NCBI RefSeq assembly: GCF_002933465.1
Contig: NZ_PSZE01000010.1
Location: 144,698 to 208,697 of the forward strand
Length of the DNA: 64,000 nt
Direction: 5' to 3'
Source: Nocardia nova
GTDB lineage: Bacteria; Actinomycetota; Actinomycetes; Mycobacteriales; Mycobacteriaceae
Below are positions 1 to 7,908 of the stretch, one piece after another. The notes below the pieces were generated by a model. The model saw only the letters and a program-made list of their open reading frames with translations. It was not told the origin of the DNA and did no database searches. The position numbers and the translations under genes were made by a program. Numbering within the stretch: the stretch's first letter is position 1; the number at the start of each line of letters is the position of its first letter.

Positions 1-8
1 GTTCCGGT

Positions 9-1460
9 TCACGACGTCGCGCCGAGCAGGTCGGCCGGATCGGTGCGGATGCCGAACTGCTCGCGCAGCGCACGAGTCGCGGCGTGCATGCCGCACATGC
101 CGTGCACGCCGGGCCCGGGCGGGGTCGCCGCGGAGCACAGGTATACCCCGGGAAGCGGTGTGGCGTAAGGGTTCCAGCGCGGGGTCGGGCGGAAGATCGT
201 CTGCGCCAGGGTCATCGCGCCGGCCGCGATATCGCCGCCGACGTAGTTGGCGTTGTGCGCGGGCATGTGCGCGGCCGGGCGCACATGGGTGGCCCGGATC
301 AGATCCCGGAAGCCGGGGGCGAAGCGTTCGAGTTGCGCGACGACTTCGGGACTCATGTCACGGCCGGATCCGTTGGGTACATGGGCATAGGCGTAGAGCG
401 TGTGGTTGTCGCCGGGAGCCCGGGACGAATCGACCACGCCCGGCTGGATCACCAGGACGTACGGCCGCTCGGCGTGGCGCCCCGACGCGACGAGACGTTC
501 GACGGCCATCGCCTCGGCTCGCGTGCCGACGACGTGCACGGTGCCCGCGGCCCTCAGCTCCGACGCCTGCCACGGCACCGGCCCCGACAGGGCGAAATCC
601 ACCTTGCAGGCCGCGCCGCCGAATCGATAGCGCCGCAGCCGGTTTCGATAGGTCGTGGGGACTCGCGCGATCCGCAGCAGTTCCGTCGGCGCGGTATCGA
701 GCAGAACCGTTCGCACACCGGCGAATTCGTCCAGTGAATCGACGCGGTGCCCGGTGTGAATGCGCCCGCCGTGCCGCTCCAGATCGGCGATCAGAGCATC
801 CACGATGGCCTGCGAGCCGCCGCGGGGAATCGGCCAGCCACCCACATGGCCGAGGGTGCCCAGCAGCAACGCCACGCCGGCCGCCGAGAACTGCCGCGGC
901 GGCATGATGGCGTGCGCACTCACCCCGGTGAACAGTGCCGCCGCGCGCTCCTCGCGAAAACGCAGGTCCCACATCGGCGAAGCCTGCTCGAGCAGCCGGC
1001 GGCCGAAGCGCACGGCCGACAGCGGGTCACGAGGAATGTGGCGCAGGTCCGACATCCCCAGCTCCACCACTGCCTCCCACTCTCGCACGAGCGGGGCGAA
1101 CAGGCGCCGCCATGTCGCACCGTCGCGGCCCAGACCCTCGACCGTCCGATCCAGATCCCGCCAGGCCGACGCGGCCACCCCGCCGTCGAGCGGATGCCCG
1201 TAGGAGATCTCGGGAGTCCGCAATTCGACGCCGTGTGCGCCGAGATCGAATGCGCGGAAGAACGGGGATGCCGTCGCCATCGGATGCGCGCCCGCGCACA
1301 CGTCGTGGTGATATCCGGGCAGGGTGAGTTCGGCGGTACGGCAGCCGCCACCGGCATGATCCGCGGCTTCGAATACCTCCACCTCGAGCCCCGCGCGGGC
1401 CAGCAGCACCGCCGCGGCCAGACCGTTGGGCCCGGAGCCGACCACCACCGCATCCGCCAT
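9..1460 (-). CDS. Phytoene-dehydrogenase-like FAD oxidoreductase
   Basis: FAD-dependent amine-oxidase/phytoene-desaturase-type oxidoreductase, about 483 residues, a usual length for the family. The N-terminus carries the dinucleotide-binding motif VVVGSGPNGLAAA, and an acidic end of beta-2 (VEVFEAADHAGG) follows, as in crtI-like enzymes. The C-terminal flavin motif is visible as PGVYLCSAATPPGPGVHGM. I chose the ATG at 1460 because AAGGTGG lies five bases before it; a GTG nine bases upstream is also in frame. The substrate cannot be told from sequence; no carotenoid genes are nearby. A TetR gene lies just upstream on the same strand and probably controls it. Confidence 0.82.
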   Translation of the reverse strand: MADAVVVGSGPNGLAAAVLLARAGLEVEVFEAADHAGGGCRTAELTLPGYHHDVCAGAHPMATASPFFRAFDLGAHGVELRTPEISYGHPLDGGVAASAWRDLDRTVEGLGRDGATWRRLFAPLVREWEAVVELGMSDLRHIPRDPLSAVRFGRRLLEQASPMWDLRFREERAAALFTGVSAHAIMPPRQFSAAGVALLLGTLGHVGGWPIPRGGSQAIVDALIADLERHGGRIHTGHRVDSLDEFAGVRTVLLDTAPTELLRIARVPTTYRNRLRRYRFGGAACKVDFALSGPVPWQASELRAAGTVHVVGTRAEAMAVERLVASGRHAERPYVLVIQPGVVDSSRAPGDNHTLYAYAHVPNGSGRDMSPEVVAQLERFAPGFRDLIRATHVRPAAHMPAHNANYVGGDIAAGAMTLAQTIFRPTPRWNPYATPLPGVYLCSAATPPGPGVHGMCGMHAATRALREQFGIRTDPADLLGATS

Positions 1461-1571
1461 GACCACCACCTTAGGGCGAAAACCAAGGGCTACCTGACAT
1501 CCCGACGCCCTGACCGCCTACGGCAGGTGGCACGGTCGAGCGGCCGCGGTGCCACGCCACGTCGGAGCTCG

Positions 1572-2144
1572 TCAACTGCGAGTGCCCCAGCGCATGAGCA
1601 CGTGCATGCGTTGTTCCCACAGGTCGGGGCGCAGACGAGCGCTTCGGTCCAATGCCGCCATCCCGTGCAGCGCACTCCAGAACACTTCGGTGTACGCCCC
1701 GGATTCGTCTTCGGGGACGCGCGGGCGAAAGAGACGCTCGAGTTCCTCGAAGCAGTCGCGCAGCGTCTGCGGGGCGTCGGGCCCGAAGGGCAGTTCGGTG
1801 TCCTGAACGAACATGGCGTCGTAGAGGGCGGGGTTGTCGGCGGCGAAGTGCAGATAGGCCCGGGCGACGGCCTCCATCGCGGCGTCGGGGCCGTCGGCCT
1901 GTTCTCGCGCGTCCCGCAGGACATCTCTGAGGAGGGCGATCCCCTCCTCGGCAACAGCCGAGACGATCGCTCGCTTTCCCGAGAAGTGGCTGTAGAGCAC
2001 GGGCTGGCTGTATTCGATGCGTTCGGCGAGCCGGCGCACGGTCACCGCATCCCAGCCGTCGGATTCGGCCAGTTCACGCGCACTGTCGATGATCGCCTGC
2101 CGGCGCTGGGCACGTTCGCGTTCCTTGCGTTCCTGAACCGTCAT
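1572..2144 (-). CDS. TetR/AcrR-family regulator with WHG-type C-domain
   Basis: Transcriptional repressor of 190 residues. Residues 10-60 form the TetR helix-turn-helix (AIIDSARELAESDGW, then VTVRRLAERIEYSQPVLYSHF, the typical recognition-helix signature with YSHF). The C-terminal half contains FWSALHGMA, the feature of the WHG ligand-binding family. It is transcribed towards the oxidoreductase at 9-1460 with about 110 bases between, so it may co-regulate that gene and itself. A perfect 6-3-6 dyad sits nine bases upstream of its start. Ligand unknown. Confidence 0.88.
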   Translation of the reverse strand: MTVQERKERERAQRRQAIIDSARELAESDGWDAVTVRRLAERIEYSQPVLYSHFSGKRAIVSAVAEEGIALLRDVLRDAREQADGPDAAMEAVARAYLHFAADNPALYDAMFVQDTELPFGPDAPQTLRDCFEELERLFRPRVPEDESGAYTEVFWSALHGMAALDRSARLRPDLWEQRMHVLMRWGTRS

Positions 2145-2152
2145 ACCGAAAC

Positions 2153-2167
2153 TCTAGCAACGCTAGA
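2153..2167. promoter_or_regulatory. Probable TetR operator (6-3-6 dyad)
   Basis: Perfect inverted repeat TCTAGC-AAC-GCTAGA directly upstream of the TetR start codon at 2144. Position and symmetry fit an autoregulatory operator; that the neighbouring TetR protein binds it is inference. Confidence 0.55.
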
Positions 2168-2320
2168 CAAGTTAGCGACCTCCGCATACGCCCTGGCCGA
2201 CCAGCATCGGGGTATTCGGCATGACTCGAACGACCGGAAATCCGGCAGGCAATATCAGCTTCGGCGTGGTGCTGCTCACGCGGCAGCGTTTCGCCCCCGG
2301 CATCGCAATCGCGGTGACCC

Positions 2321-2341
2321 CGGTCGGCGACCCGGCGACCG
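2321..2341 (-). terminator. Weak stem-loop after manB
   Basis: CGGTCG and CGACCG arms separated by nine bases, just beyond the manB stop codon on the minus strand. There is no U-tract, so termination is only suggested. The rest of the 180-base gap between manB and the TetR gene shows no convincing gene. Confidence 0.3.
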
Positions 2342-2347
2342 CTGGCG

Positions 2348-3421
2348 CTAGACGTCGGTGGAGAAGCGGATCCCGCCGTCGGGCAGATCCACGCCCGGCC
2401 AGATGCGGGCACCGCGCAGCAGCTCACAGCGGGCGCCGACGCTGGCGCCGTCACCGATCACGGCGTCACGGACCAACGCTCGCGGACCGATGCGCGCGCC
2501 GAATCCGATGATCGAGCGCTCCACGGTGGCGCCGGCCTCGACCCGGGCACCGTCGAACAGCACCGCACCGTCGAGTCGCGCACCGGCGCCCACTTCGGCG
2601 CCGCGGCCCACGACCGTGCCGCCGATCAGCAGCGCACCCGGCGCGACGCCGGCACCGGGATGGACCAGCGATTCCCCGCGCTGCCCCGGCAGCGCCGGAG
2701 AGGGCGCGATCCCCCGCACCAGATCCGCGGACCCGCGCACGAAATCCTCGGGCGTACCCATATCGCGCCAATACGAGGCATCGACATGGCCCTGAATGTG
2801 GGCGCCCTCGGCCAGCAGCGACGGAAACACCTCGCGCTCGACCGACACCGGACGGCCACTCGGTATTTTCTCGATGTACTCGCGGCGGAAGACGTAGCAG
2901 CCGGCGTTGATCTGGTCGGTCGGCGGATCCTGGGTCTTCTCCAGGAAGGCGGTGACCCGGCCGGTCTCGTCGGTGGGTACGCAACCGAAGGCGCGCGGAT
3001 CACCGACACGGACCAGATGCAGGGTCACATCGGCACGGGTCGAGGCGTGCGTGTCGAGCACGGCCCCCAGATCGGCGCCGCCGAGGACGTCACCGTTGAA
3101 GACCATCACGTTGTCGGCGCGCAGCTTCGGCAGCACATTGCGGATGCCGCCGCCGGTCCCGAGCGGTTCGGTCTCGGTGACGTATTCGATGTCGAGGCCG
3201 AGCTCGGCTCCGTCGCCGAAATGCTCCTCGAAGACCTCGGCCTGGAACGATGTGCCCAGCACCACATGAGTGATGCCGGCATCGGCGATCCGGGCCAGCA
3301 GATGATGCAGGAACGGCAGACCGGCGACCGGCAGCATCGGTTTCGGCGCCGACAGCGTCAGCGGGCGCAGCCGGGTGCCCTGGCCACCGACCAGGATCAC
3401 GGCGTCAGTTGCGGTATCCAC
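2348..3421 (-). CDS. manB: Mannose-1-phosphate guanylyltransferase (Rv3264c type)
   Basis: Nucleotidyltransferase making GDP-mannose from mannose-1-phosphate and GTP, the donor precursor for mannosylated glycolipids and lipoglycans. 357 residues. Residues 6-235 are an NTP-transferase fold: VGGQGTRLRPLT with the KPM motif after it, the FNGDVL metal site, and WRDMGTPEDF. Residues 250-345 are left-handed beta-helix hexapeptides (GGTVVGRGAEVGAGARL and following). A GTG start is preceded by GGAGGGAG. It is the last gene of a minus-strand rmlD-wbbL-manB run, the order seen in M. tuberculosis Rv3266c-Rv3264c. The name manB follows mycobacterial usage; an RmlA-like or other sugar-1-phosphate nucleotidyltransferase cannot be excluded by motif alone. 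Confidence 0.85.
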   Translation of the reverse strand: MDTATDAVILVGGQGTRLRPLTLSAPKPMLPVAGLPFLHHLLARIADAGITHVVLGTSFQAEVFEEHFGDGAELGLDIEYVTETEPLGTGGGIRNVLPKLRADNVMVFNGDVLGGADLGAVLDTHASTRADVTLHLVRVGDPRAFGCVPTDETGRVTAFLEKTQDPPTDQINAGCYVFRREYIEKIPSGRPVSVEREVFPSLLAEGAHIQGHVDASYWRDMGTPEDFVRGSADLVRGIAPSPALPGQRGESLVHPGAGVAPGALLIGGTVVGRGAEVGAGARLDGAVLFDGARVEAGATVERSIIGFGARIGPRALVRDAVIGDGASVGARCELLRGARIWPGVDLPDGGIRFSTDV

Positions 3422-3481
3422 GCCCGCTCCCTCCCGAATTGTCCGGCATCAATCTTCCCCTGTTCAGGTTCGGTCCACGCG

Positions 3482-4393
3482 TTATCGCTGCGCTTCGCGG
3501 TCGCGCTCGCGCAGCGCAGATCGAACCGCAAGTTTGCAGCGAATCGCAAGTCCGGCCCGCAACGCCCAGCGCAGCGGCGCCTGCCACCAGTGCGGATGGC
3601 GGTCGGCCTGGAAACGATAGGCGGAGGCGTGGTGGGCGGGCAACATGGTCTCCGGATGCCGCCCGGCCGCGTGCCCCTTGGCGTGGGTGACCTCGGCGGT
3701 CGGCACGAAGACGTTGTGCCAGCCGGCCTTGCCCATCCGGTCGCCGAAGTCGACATCCTCCATGTACATGAAGTAGCGGGAGTCGAAGCCCTCGATGCTG
3801 TCGAACGCGTCACGCCGGACCAGCAGGCACGAACCCGACAGCCAGCCGACCGTGCGCTCGGCGATCTCCTCGTTCTCCTGCCGGTACCGGCGCGTCCACG
3901 GGTTACCCGGCCACACCGTGCCGAGGATCGCGTGGCCGGCGCCGTCGAGCAGGCCGGGCACCCGCCGGGCGGAGGGATAGATACTGCCGTCCGGCTCATG
4001 GATCAGCGGCCCGAGCGCCCCCGCGCGCGGCCAGCGTCGCGCGGCGGCCAGTAGCTGATCGATGGAATCGGTACCCCAGCGCACATCGGGGTTCGCGATG
4101 ATCACGTATTCGATATCCGGATCGAGGGCGGCGACCGCTCGGTTCACCGCCCCGCCGTAACCGATGTTGCCGCCGGTGCGCAGCAGCGTGACGTGTTCGT
4201 TGGACTCCGCGGCCAGCTCGGGAGCGCCGTCGGTCGAGCCGTTGTCGGCGAGGATCACCCGCGGTTTCTCCGCGGTGGCGGTCGCGAGTGTGCTGATGAA
4301 ATGGTCGAGATGCTCGCCCGGCGAATACGTTACGGTGACCACCGCCAGCTGAGGGGTACGGTCCGCGGAAGGGGCTGAATCCGAAGCGCTCAC
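3482..4393 (-). CDS. wbbL: Rhamnosyltransferase of the arabinogalactan linker
   Basis: GT2-family glycosyltransferase, about 303 residues with the GTG at 4393, close to the 301 of mycobacterial WbbL. It transfers L-rhamnose from dTDP-rhamnose to decaprenyl-PP-GlcNAc, building the linker joining arabinogalactan to peptidoglycan. Visible: VVTVTYSPGEHLDHF at the N-terminus, the nucleotide-binding ILADNGSTDGAPE, the metal-binding IIANPDVRW, and the acceptor-side YMEDVDFGDRM. The frame is open further upstream (to 4450), but those residues are low-complexity and the GTG gives the family N-terminus. Lies between rmlD and manB; the substrate assignment rests on motif plus gene order. Confidence 0.87.
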   Translation of the reverse strand: MSASDSAPSADRTPQLAVVTVTYSPGEHLDHFISTLATATAEKPRVILADNGSTDGAPELAAESNEHVTLLRTGGNIGYGGAVNRAVAALDPDIEYVIIANPDVRWGTDSIDQLLAAARRWPRAGALGPLIHEPDGSIYPSARRVPGLLDGAGHAILGTVWPGNPWTRRYRQENEEIAERTVGWLSGSCLLVRRDAFDSIEGFDSRYFMYMEDVDFGDRMGKAGWHNVFVPTAEVTHAKGHAAGRHPETMLPAHHASAYRFQADRHPHWWQAPLRWALRAGLAIRCKLAVRSALRERDREAQR

Positions 4394-4488
4394 GGAAGGC
4401 CAGCCTAATGGGTGAGAGGCCGGAGTAGGCACCCGAGCGCAGCCACCCACAGGGCCTTATCAGGCTGACGGCCGGCACCGCCGCGCAC

Positions 4489-4514
4489 GCTCGCCACCGC
4501 GCGCGGCGGCGAGC
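4489..4514. terminator. GC-rich stem-loop between rmlD and wbbL
   Basis: GCTCGCC pairs with GGCGAGC, and the inner CCGC pairs with GCGG, leaving almost no loop. It lies just after the rmlD stop on the minus strand, in the 129-base spacer before wbbL. There is no U-tract; it could attenuate or stabilise the message instead of ending it. Confidence 0.35.
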
Positions 4515-4522
4515 AGGAAGAA

Positions 4523-5386
4523 TCACTGTTTCGCCCGATCCGACAGGCGTGCCAGCGCATCGGCGAGCGCCGCCCGCCACTCACGCAGCGGGGTGAGCCC
4601 GGCCTCGGCCCACGCCCGATTCGACAGCACCGAATATGCCGGGCGCCGTGCGGGACTCGGGAAATCGGCGGTGCCGCAGGGCCGCACCCGCTCGGGATCG
4701 GCCCCGAGTTCGGCGAACACCGCACGCGCCAGCCCGAAGCGGCTGACCGCACCCGCGTTGCTCGCGTGCAGCACCCCCGGAATCGGCTGCCGCGCAACGA
4801 GTTCCAGCAGACCCAGCGCCAGATCGGGCGCGTAGGTGGGCGATCCGATCTGATCGTCGACCACCGCGATCGTCTCGCGTTCGGCCTCGAGCCGGCGCAT
4901 CGTCGCCACGAAGTCGCCGCGGTCGCCGGTGTAGACCCACGCCGTGCGCACGATCGTGGCCTGCGGATACTCTCCGAGCACGGCCTGCTCACCGGCCAGT
5001 TTGGTACGGCCGTACACACTTGCCGGGCCGGTCGGATCGCCCGGCTCGTACGGGTCCGAAGCGGCGCCGTCGAAGACGTAATCGGTGGAGATGTGGATCA
5101 GGCGCGCATCGGCCACGCGGCAGGCGGCGGCGAGCACCGCCGGCCCGGCGACATTGCCCGCATACGCCGCGTCGTGGTCGGACTCGGCGGCGTCGACGGC
5201 GGTGTAGGCGGCACAGTTGAGCACCACGTCGCCCGGACGAACGACAGCGCGCACCGCTTCGGCGTCGGTGATGTCGAGATCGGCACGCCCCAGGGCGAGG
5301 GCCGCGGGCGCCGCCGCGCGTAACGCGCGGCCGAGCTGTCCGCCGGCGCCGGTGATCACGAGCCGGGAGGGGGAATCGGGACTCAC
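4523..5386 (-). CDS. rmlD: dTDP-4-dehydrorhamnose reductase
   Basis: Last step of dTDP-L-rhamnose synthesis: NADPH reduction of dTDP-4-keto-rhamnose. 287 residues from the GTG at 5386. Short-chain (extended) dehydrogenase: VITGAGGQLGRAL nucleotide motif, LNCAAYTAVDAAE, HISTDYVFDG with the catalytic Thr/Ser, and YGRTK with Tyr and Lys. The product feeds the wbbL rhamnosyltransferase encoded next. The frame is open seven codons upstream of the chosen start, but that extension lacks a ribosome site. Confidence 0.9.
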   Translation of the reverse strand: MSPDSPSRLVITGAGGQLGRALRAAAPAALALGRADLDITDAEAVRAVVRPGDVVLNCAAYTAVDAAESDHDAAYAGNVAGPAVLAAACRVADARLIHISTDYVFDGAASDPYEPGDPTGPASVYGRTKLAGEQAVLGEYPQATIVRTAWVYTGDRGDFVATMRRLEAERETIAVVDDQIGSPTYAPDLALGLLELVARQPIPGVLHASNAGAVSRFGLARAVFAELGADPERVRPCGTADFPSPARRPAYSVLSNRAWAEAGLTPLREWRAALADALARLSDRAKQ

Positions 5387-5493
5387 CCGGCAAGTCTGGC
5401 ACGCCACGCCAACAGCGGTTCAATGGTGCGGGCGCGCTGGTTGGATAGCCTCGAATCCGGGAACTCCCCGGTACACCACCGGTATCGGAGGCG

Positions 5494-7104
5494 GTGGGCT
5501 ACGCGGACGGATTCTCGAACGGGGGTCGATCGAGCGTGGAAAAGGATTACGGAGTGCCGCAGAACAGAAGTGCGTCGTCGCCGCCCCGCGGCGCCGGAGC
5601 ACCACTGCCCGGCGGCCGCATCCCGCGAGCTCGCGGGGTTCGCCCGAGTCCGGATCCCGGGGTGAATCGTCCCGGACGGCTGCTCGCCGCGGCCGCCGCG
5701 GCCGTGGTGTTCATCGTCACCGGCTTCGGCTGGCACAGCGTGGATTCCTTGATCTCCGGTATCGAGCGGATCGGCAATCTGGGCCTGGGCGGCGGCCACG
5801 ACGGTGCGGTCGACATCCTGATGGTCGGCATCGACAGTCGCACCGACGCGCACGGCAATCCGCTCAGCGACCAGGAGCGGGCGATGCTGCACGCGGGCGA
5901 CGAGGTCGGGACCAACACCGACACCATCGTGCTGGTCCGGGTGCCCAACGACGGCCGTTCGGCGACCGCGATCTCGATTCCGCGCGACTCCTACGTCGAC
6001 ATCCCCGGGATCGGCAAGGGCAAGATCAACTCCGCCTACGGCGCGACCAAAGAGAACGCGCGGCAGAAATACGCGGCGCAGGGACTGTCGGACTCCCAGA
6101 TCGAGCAGAAGTCCACCCAGGCCGGCCGGCAGGCGCTGATCAAGTCGGTCGCCAATCTCACCGGGATCACCGTCGACCACTACGCCGAGGTGGGGCTGCT
6201 CGGATTCGTGCTGCTCACCAATGCCGTCGGCGGGGTGGACGTATGCCTGAACAATGCGGTGGACGAACCGCTCTCGGGCGCGGATTTCCCTGCCGGACGG
6301 CAACGGCTCGACGGGGCGCAGGCACTGAGTTTCGTGCGTCAGCGCCACGATCTGCCACGCGGTGACCTGGATCGGATCGTGCGTCAGCAGGTGTTCATGG
6401 CCTCGCTGGTGAACAAGGCGCTCAACGCGCGCATCCTCGCCAATCCCGCGAAGTTGCGCGAACTCAGCGATGCCGTCGGCCGCACGATCGTGCTCGACGA
6501 GGACTGGGACGTGGTGGCGTTCATGCATCAACTGCAGGATCTGTCCGGCGGGAAGGTGAATTTCGAGACGATTCCGGTGCAGGATCTCGACGGGACGACC
6601 GCCGACGGCGAATCCGTGGTGAAGGTCGATCCGAAATCGGTGAAATCCTTCGTCGCGGCGGCGGTCGGCGGCACCACCGACGATCACGACGACCGGGCGG
6701 TGGCGCCGAGTTCGGTCACCACCGACGTCTACAACGCCGGCAGTACCGGTGGTTTGGCCGGCCAGGTCGCGCAGGCCTTGACCGGCAAGGGTTTCCACAC
6801 CGGAACCGTCGAGAACTGGCCGGGTTCGCCGGTGCGCAGCAGCCGGGTGCTCGCCGCCTCCAGCTCCGATCCGAAGGCGAAGGCGGTTGCCGAGGCGCTC
6901 GGCGGCCTGACCGTGGTCGCCGAACCGGATGTGCCGGAGGGCGCGGTGCGCGTGGTGCTCGCCGATGACTACTCTGGTCCAGGCTCGGCGGCCGGCAGTC
7001 TGTTCGACATGTCCGGAGCCTCGCCGGCCTCGGGCACCGCGACACCGGTGCCGCCCGCGCCTCCCATCGACGCCGGCCAGAACGGACCGAAATGCGTGAA
7101 CTGA
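5494..7104 (+). CDS. LytR-CpsA-Psr ligase with LytR_C domain
   Basis: Membrane-anchored phosphotransferase that attaches arabinogalactan to peptidoglycan in Mycobacteriales (M. tuberculosis homologue Rv3267, CpsA/Lcp1). 536 residues: proline/arginine-rich cytoplasmic tail, one membrane segment at about 62-80, then the LCP domain with DILMVGIDSR, TDTIVLVRV, SIPRDSYVDIPG, KINSAYG and the DGAQALSFVRQRH...GDLDRIVRQQ acidic/arginine region. The last 130 residues (TTDVYNAGSTGGLAGQVAQ onward) are a LytR_C domain. GTG at 5494 has GGAG four bases away; a second GTG at 5536 is also possible. Divergent from rmlD, sharing a promoter region of about 100 bases. Confidence 0.9.
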   Translation: MGYADGFSNGGRSSVEKDYGVPQNRSASSPPRGAGAPLPGGRIPRARGVRPSPDPGVNRPGRLLAAAAAAVVFIVTGFGWHSVDSLISGIERIGNLGLGGGHDGAVDILMVGIDSRTDAHGNPLSDQERAMLHAGDEVGTNTDTIVLVRVPNDGRSATAISIPRDSYVDIPGIGKGKINSAYGATKENARQKYAAQGLSDSQIEQKSTQAGRQALIKSVANLTGITVDHYAEVGLLGFVLLTNAVGGVDVCLNNAVDEPLSGADFPAGRQRLDGAQALSFVRQRHDLPRGDLDRIVRQQVFMASLVNKALNARILANPAKLRELSDAVGRTIVLDEDWDVVAFMHQLQDLSGGKVNFETIPVQDLDGTTADGESVVKVDPKSVKSFVAAAVGGTTDDHDDRAVAPSSVTTDVYNAGSTGGLAGQVAQALTGKGFHTGTVENWPGSPVRSSRVLAASSSDPKAKAVAEALGGLTVVAEPDVPEGAVRVVLADDYSGPGSAAGSLFDMSGASPASGTATPVPPAPPIDAGQNGPKCVN

Positions 7105-7808
7105 ACGACACTCTCACCGATGCCCTGCTCGGCCCGATCCTCGCCCGCGAGCCCGCGGCGCCCCGGATCACCCACTACGACGACAGCACCGGTGCCCGTA
7201 TCGAACTGTCCGGGCTGACGCTGGCGAACTGGGCGGCCAAGACCGCCAACATGATTCGCGACGAATTCGGCCTCGCCCCGGGCGCACGGGTGTCGGTGCT
7301 GCTGCCCGCGCACTGGCAGACCGCCGCGGTCCTGCTCGGCTGCTGGTGGGCGGGCACGGAGGTGGTGCTGCGGCCGGACGCCGATGCCGAACTCGCGCTG
7401 GTTTCGGCCGCGCGCGTCGACGAGGCTGGTGATATCGCCGAGGTGGCCGCGCTGTCGCTGGATCCGATGGGCATGCCGGTCGCCGATCTGCCGGTCGGCA
7501 TCACCGACTACGCCACGTCGGTGCGGGCGCACGGCGACCAATTCCACCCGGCCGGCGCAGGCGCCGCCCTCGACGGTGCCACGGTCGCCGAGGCCGTGGC
7601 CGCGGCCCGGGCCTCGGCCGAACAGCAGGGGTTCACCGCGAGCGACCGGGTGCTGTCCACCACCGACTGGGATACCACCGCCCACCTGATCGACGGACTG
7701 CTCGCGGTGTACGCGGCCGGGGCCTCGCTGGTGCAGGTGACCGCCCCGGATCCGGCTCGGCTCGAGCACCGGATCGAGACGGAGCGCGTCACCACTCGCC
7801 GGTCCTGA
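7092..7808 (+). CDS. TIGR03089-family protein (Rv3268 type)
   Basis: 238 residues, overlapping the LCP gene by 13 bases, so translationally coupled to it. It resembles the N-terminal part of AMP-binding enzymes (LTLANWAAKTANMIRDEFG, LLPAHWQTAAVLLGCWWAG) but has no adenylation P-loop (no TSGTTGxPK) and no C-terminal domain, as is usual for TIGR03089 proteins. The same partner order is found in M. tuberculosis (Rv3267-Rv3268), which hints at an envelope role, but the function is unknown. Confidence 0.8.
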   Translation: MRELNDTLTDALLGPILAREPAAPRITHYDDSTGARIELSGLTLANWAAKTANMIRDEFGLAPGARVSVLLPAHWQTAAVLLGCWWAGTEVVLRPDADAELALVSAARVDEAGDIAEVAALSLDPMGMPVADLPVGITDYATSVRAHGDQFHPAGAGAALDGATVAEAVAAARASAEQQGFTASDRVLSTTDWDTTAHLIDGLLAVYAAGASLVQVTAPDPARLEHRIETERVTTRRS

Positions 7809-7811
7809 TCT

Positions 7812-7825
7812 CCTACCCGGGTAGG
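7812..7825. promoter_or_regulatory. 14-bp perfect palindrome upstream of P450
   Basis: CCTACCC-GGGTAGG, with no spacer, immediately after the TIGR03089 stop codon and about 85 bases before the P450 start. It may be an operator or the base of a short terminator for the upstream operon. Confidence 0.35.
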
Positions 7826-7862
7826 GCACGACGATCCACCCGCAGTCCGTTTTCGGCTCGCC

Positions 7863-7877
7863 CACTACTCCGTAGTG
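7863..7877. promoter_or_regulatory. 6-3-6 dyad at the P450 promoter
   Basis: CACTAC-TCC-GTAGTG, a perfect dyad 31 bases before the P450 start codon, at the distance expected for a repressor site over the core promoter. It has the same 6-3-6 geometry as the dyad at 2153 but an unrelated sequence. No regulator gene is adjacent. Confidence 0.4.
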
Positions 7878-7908
7878 TGGGTGTCGGGGAACCGGACGAC
7901 GAACGGGG

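Noticed and set aside
747..2351. A 534-codon plus-strand open frame across the oxidoreductase and TetR genes
   Set aside because: No recognisable domain; both minus-strand genes have family motifs.
2221..2352. A possible short plus-strand gene starting MTRTTGNPAG in the gap before the TetR gene
   Set aside because: No ribosome site, and the frame continues antisense into manB.
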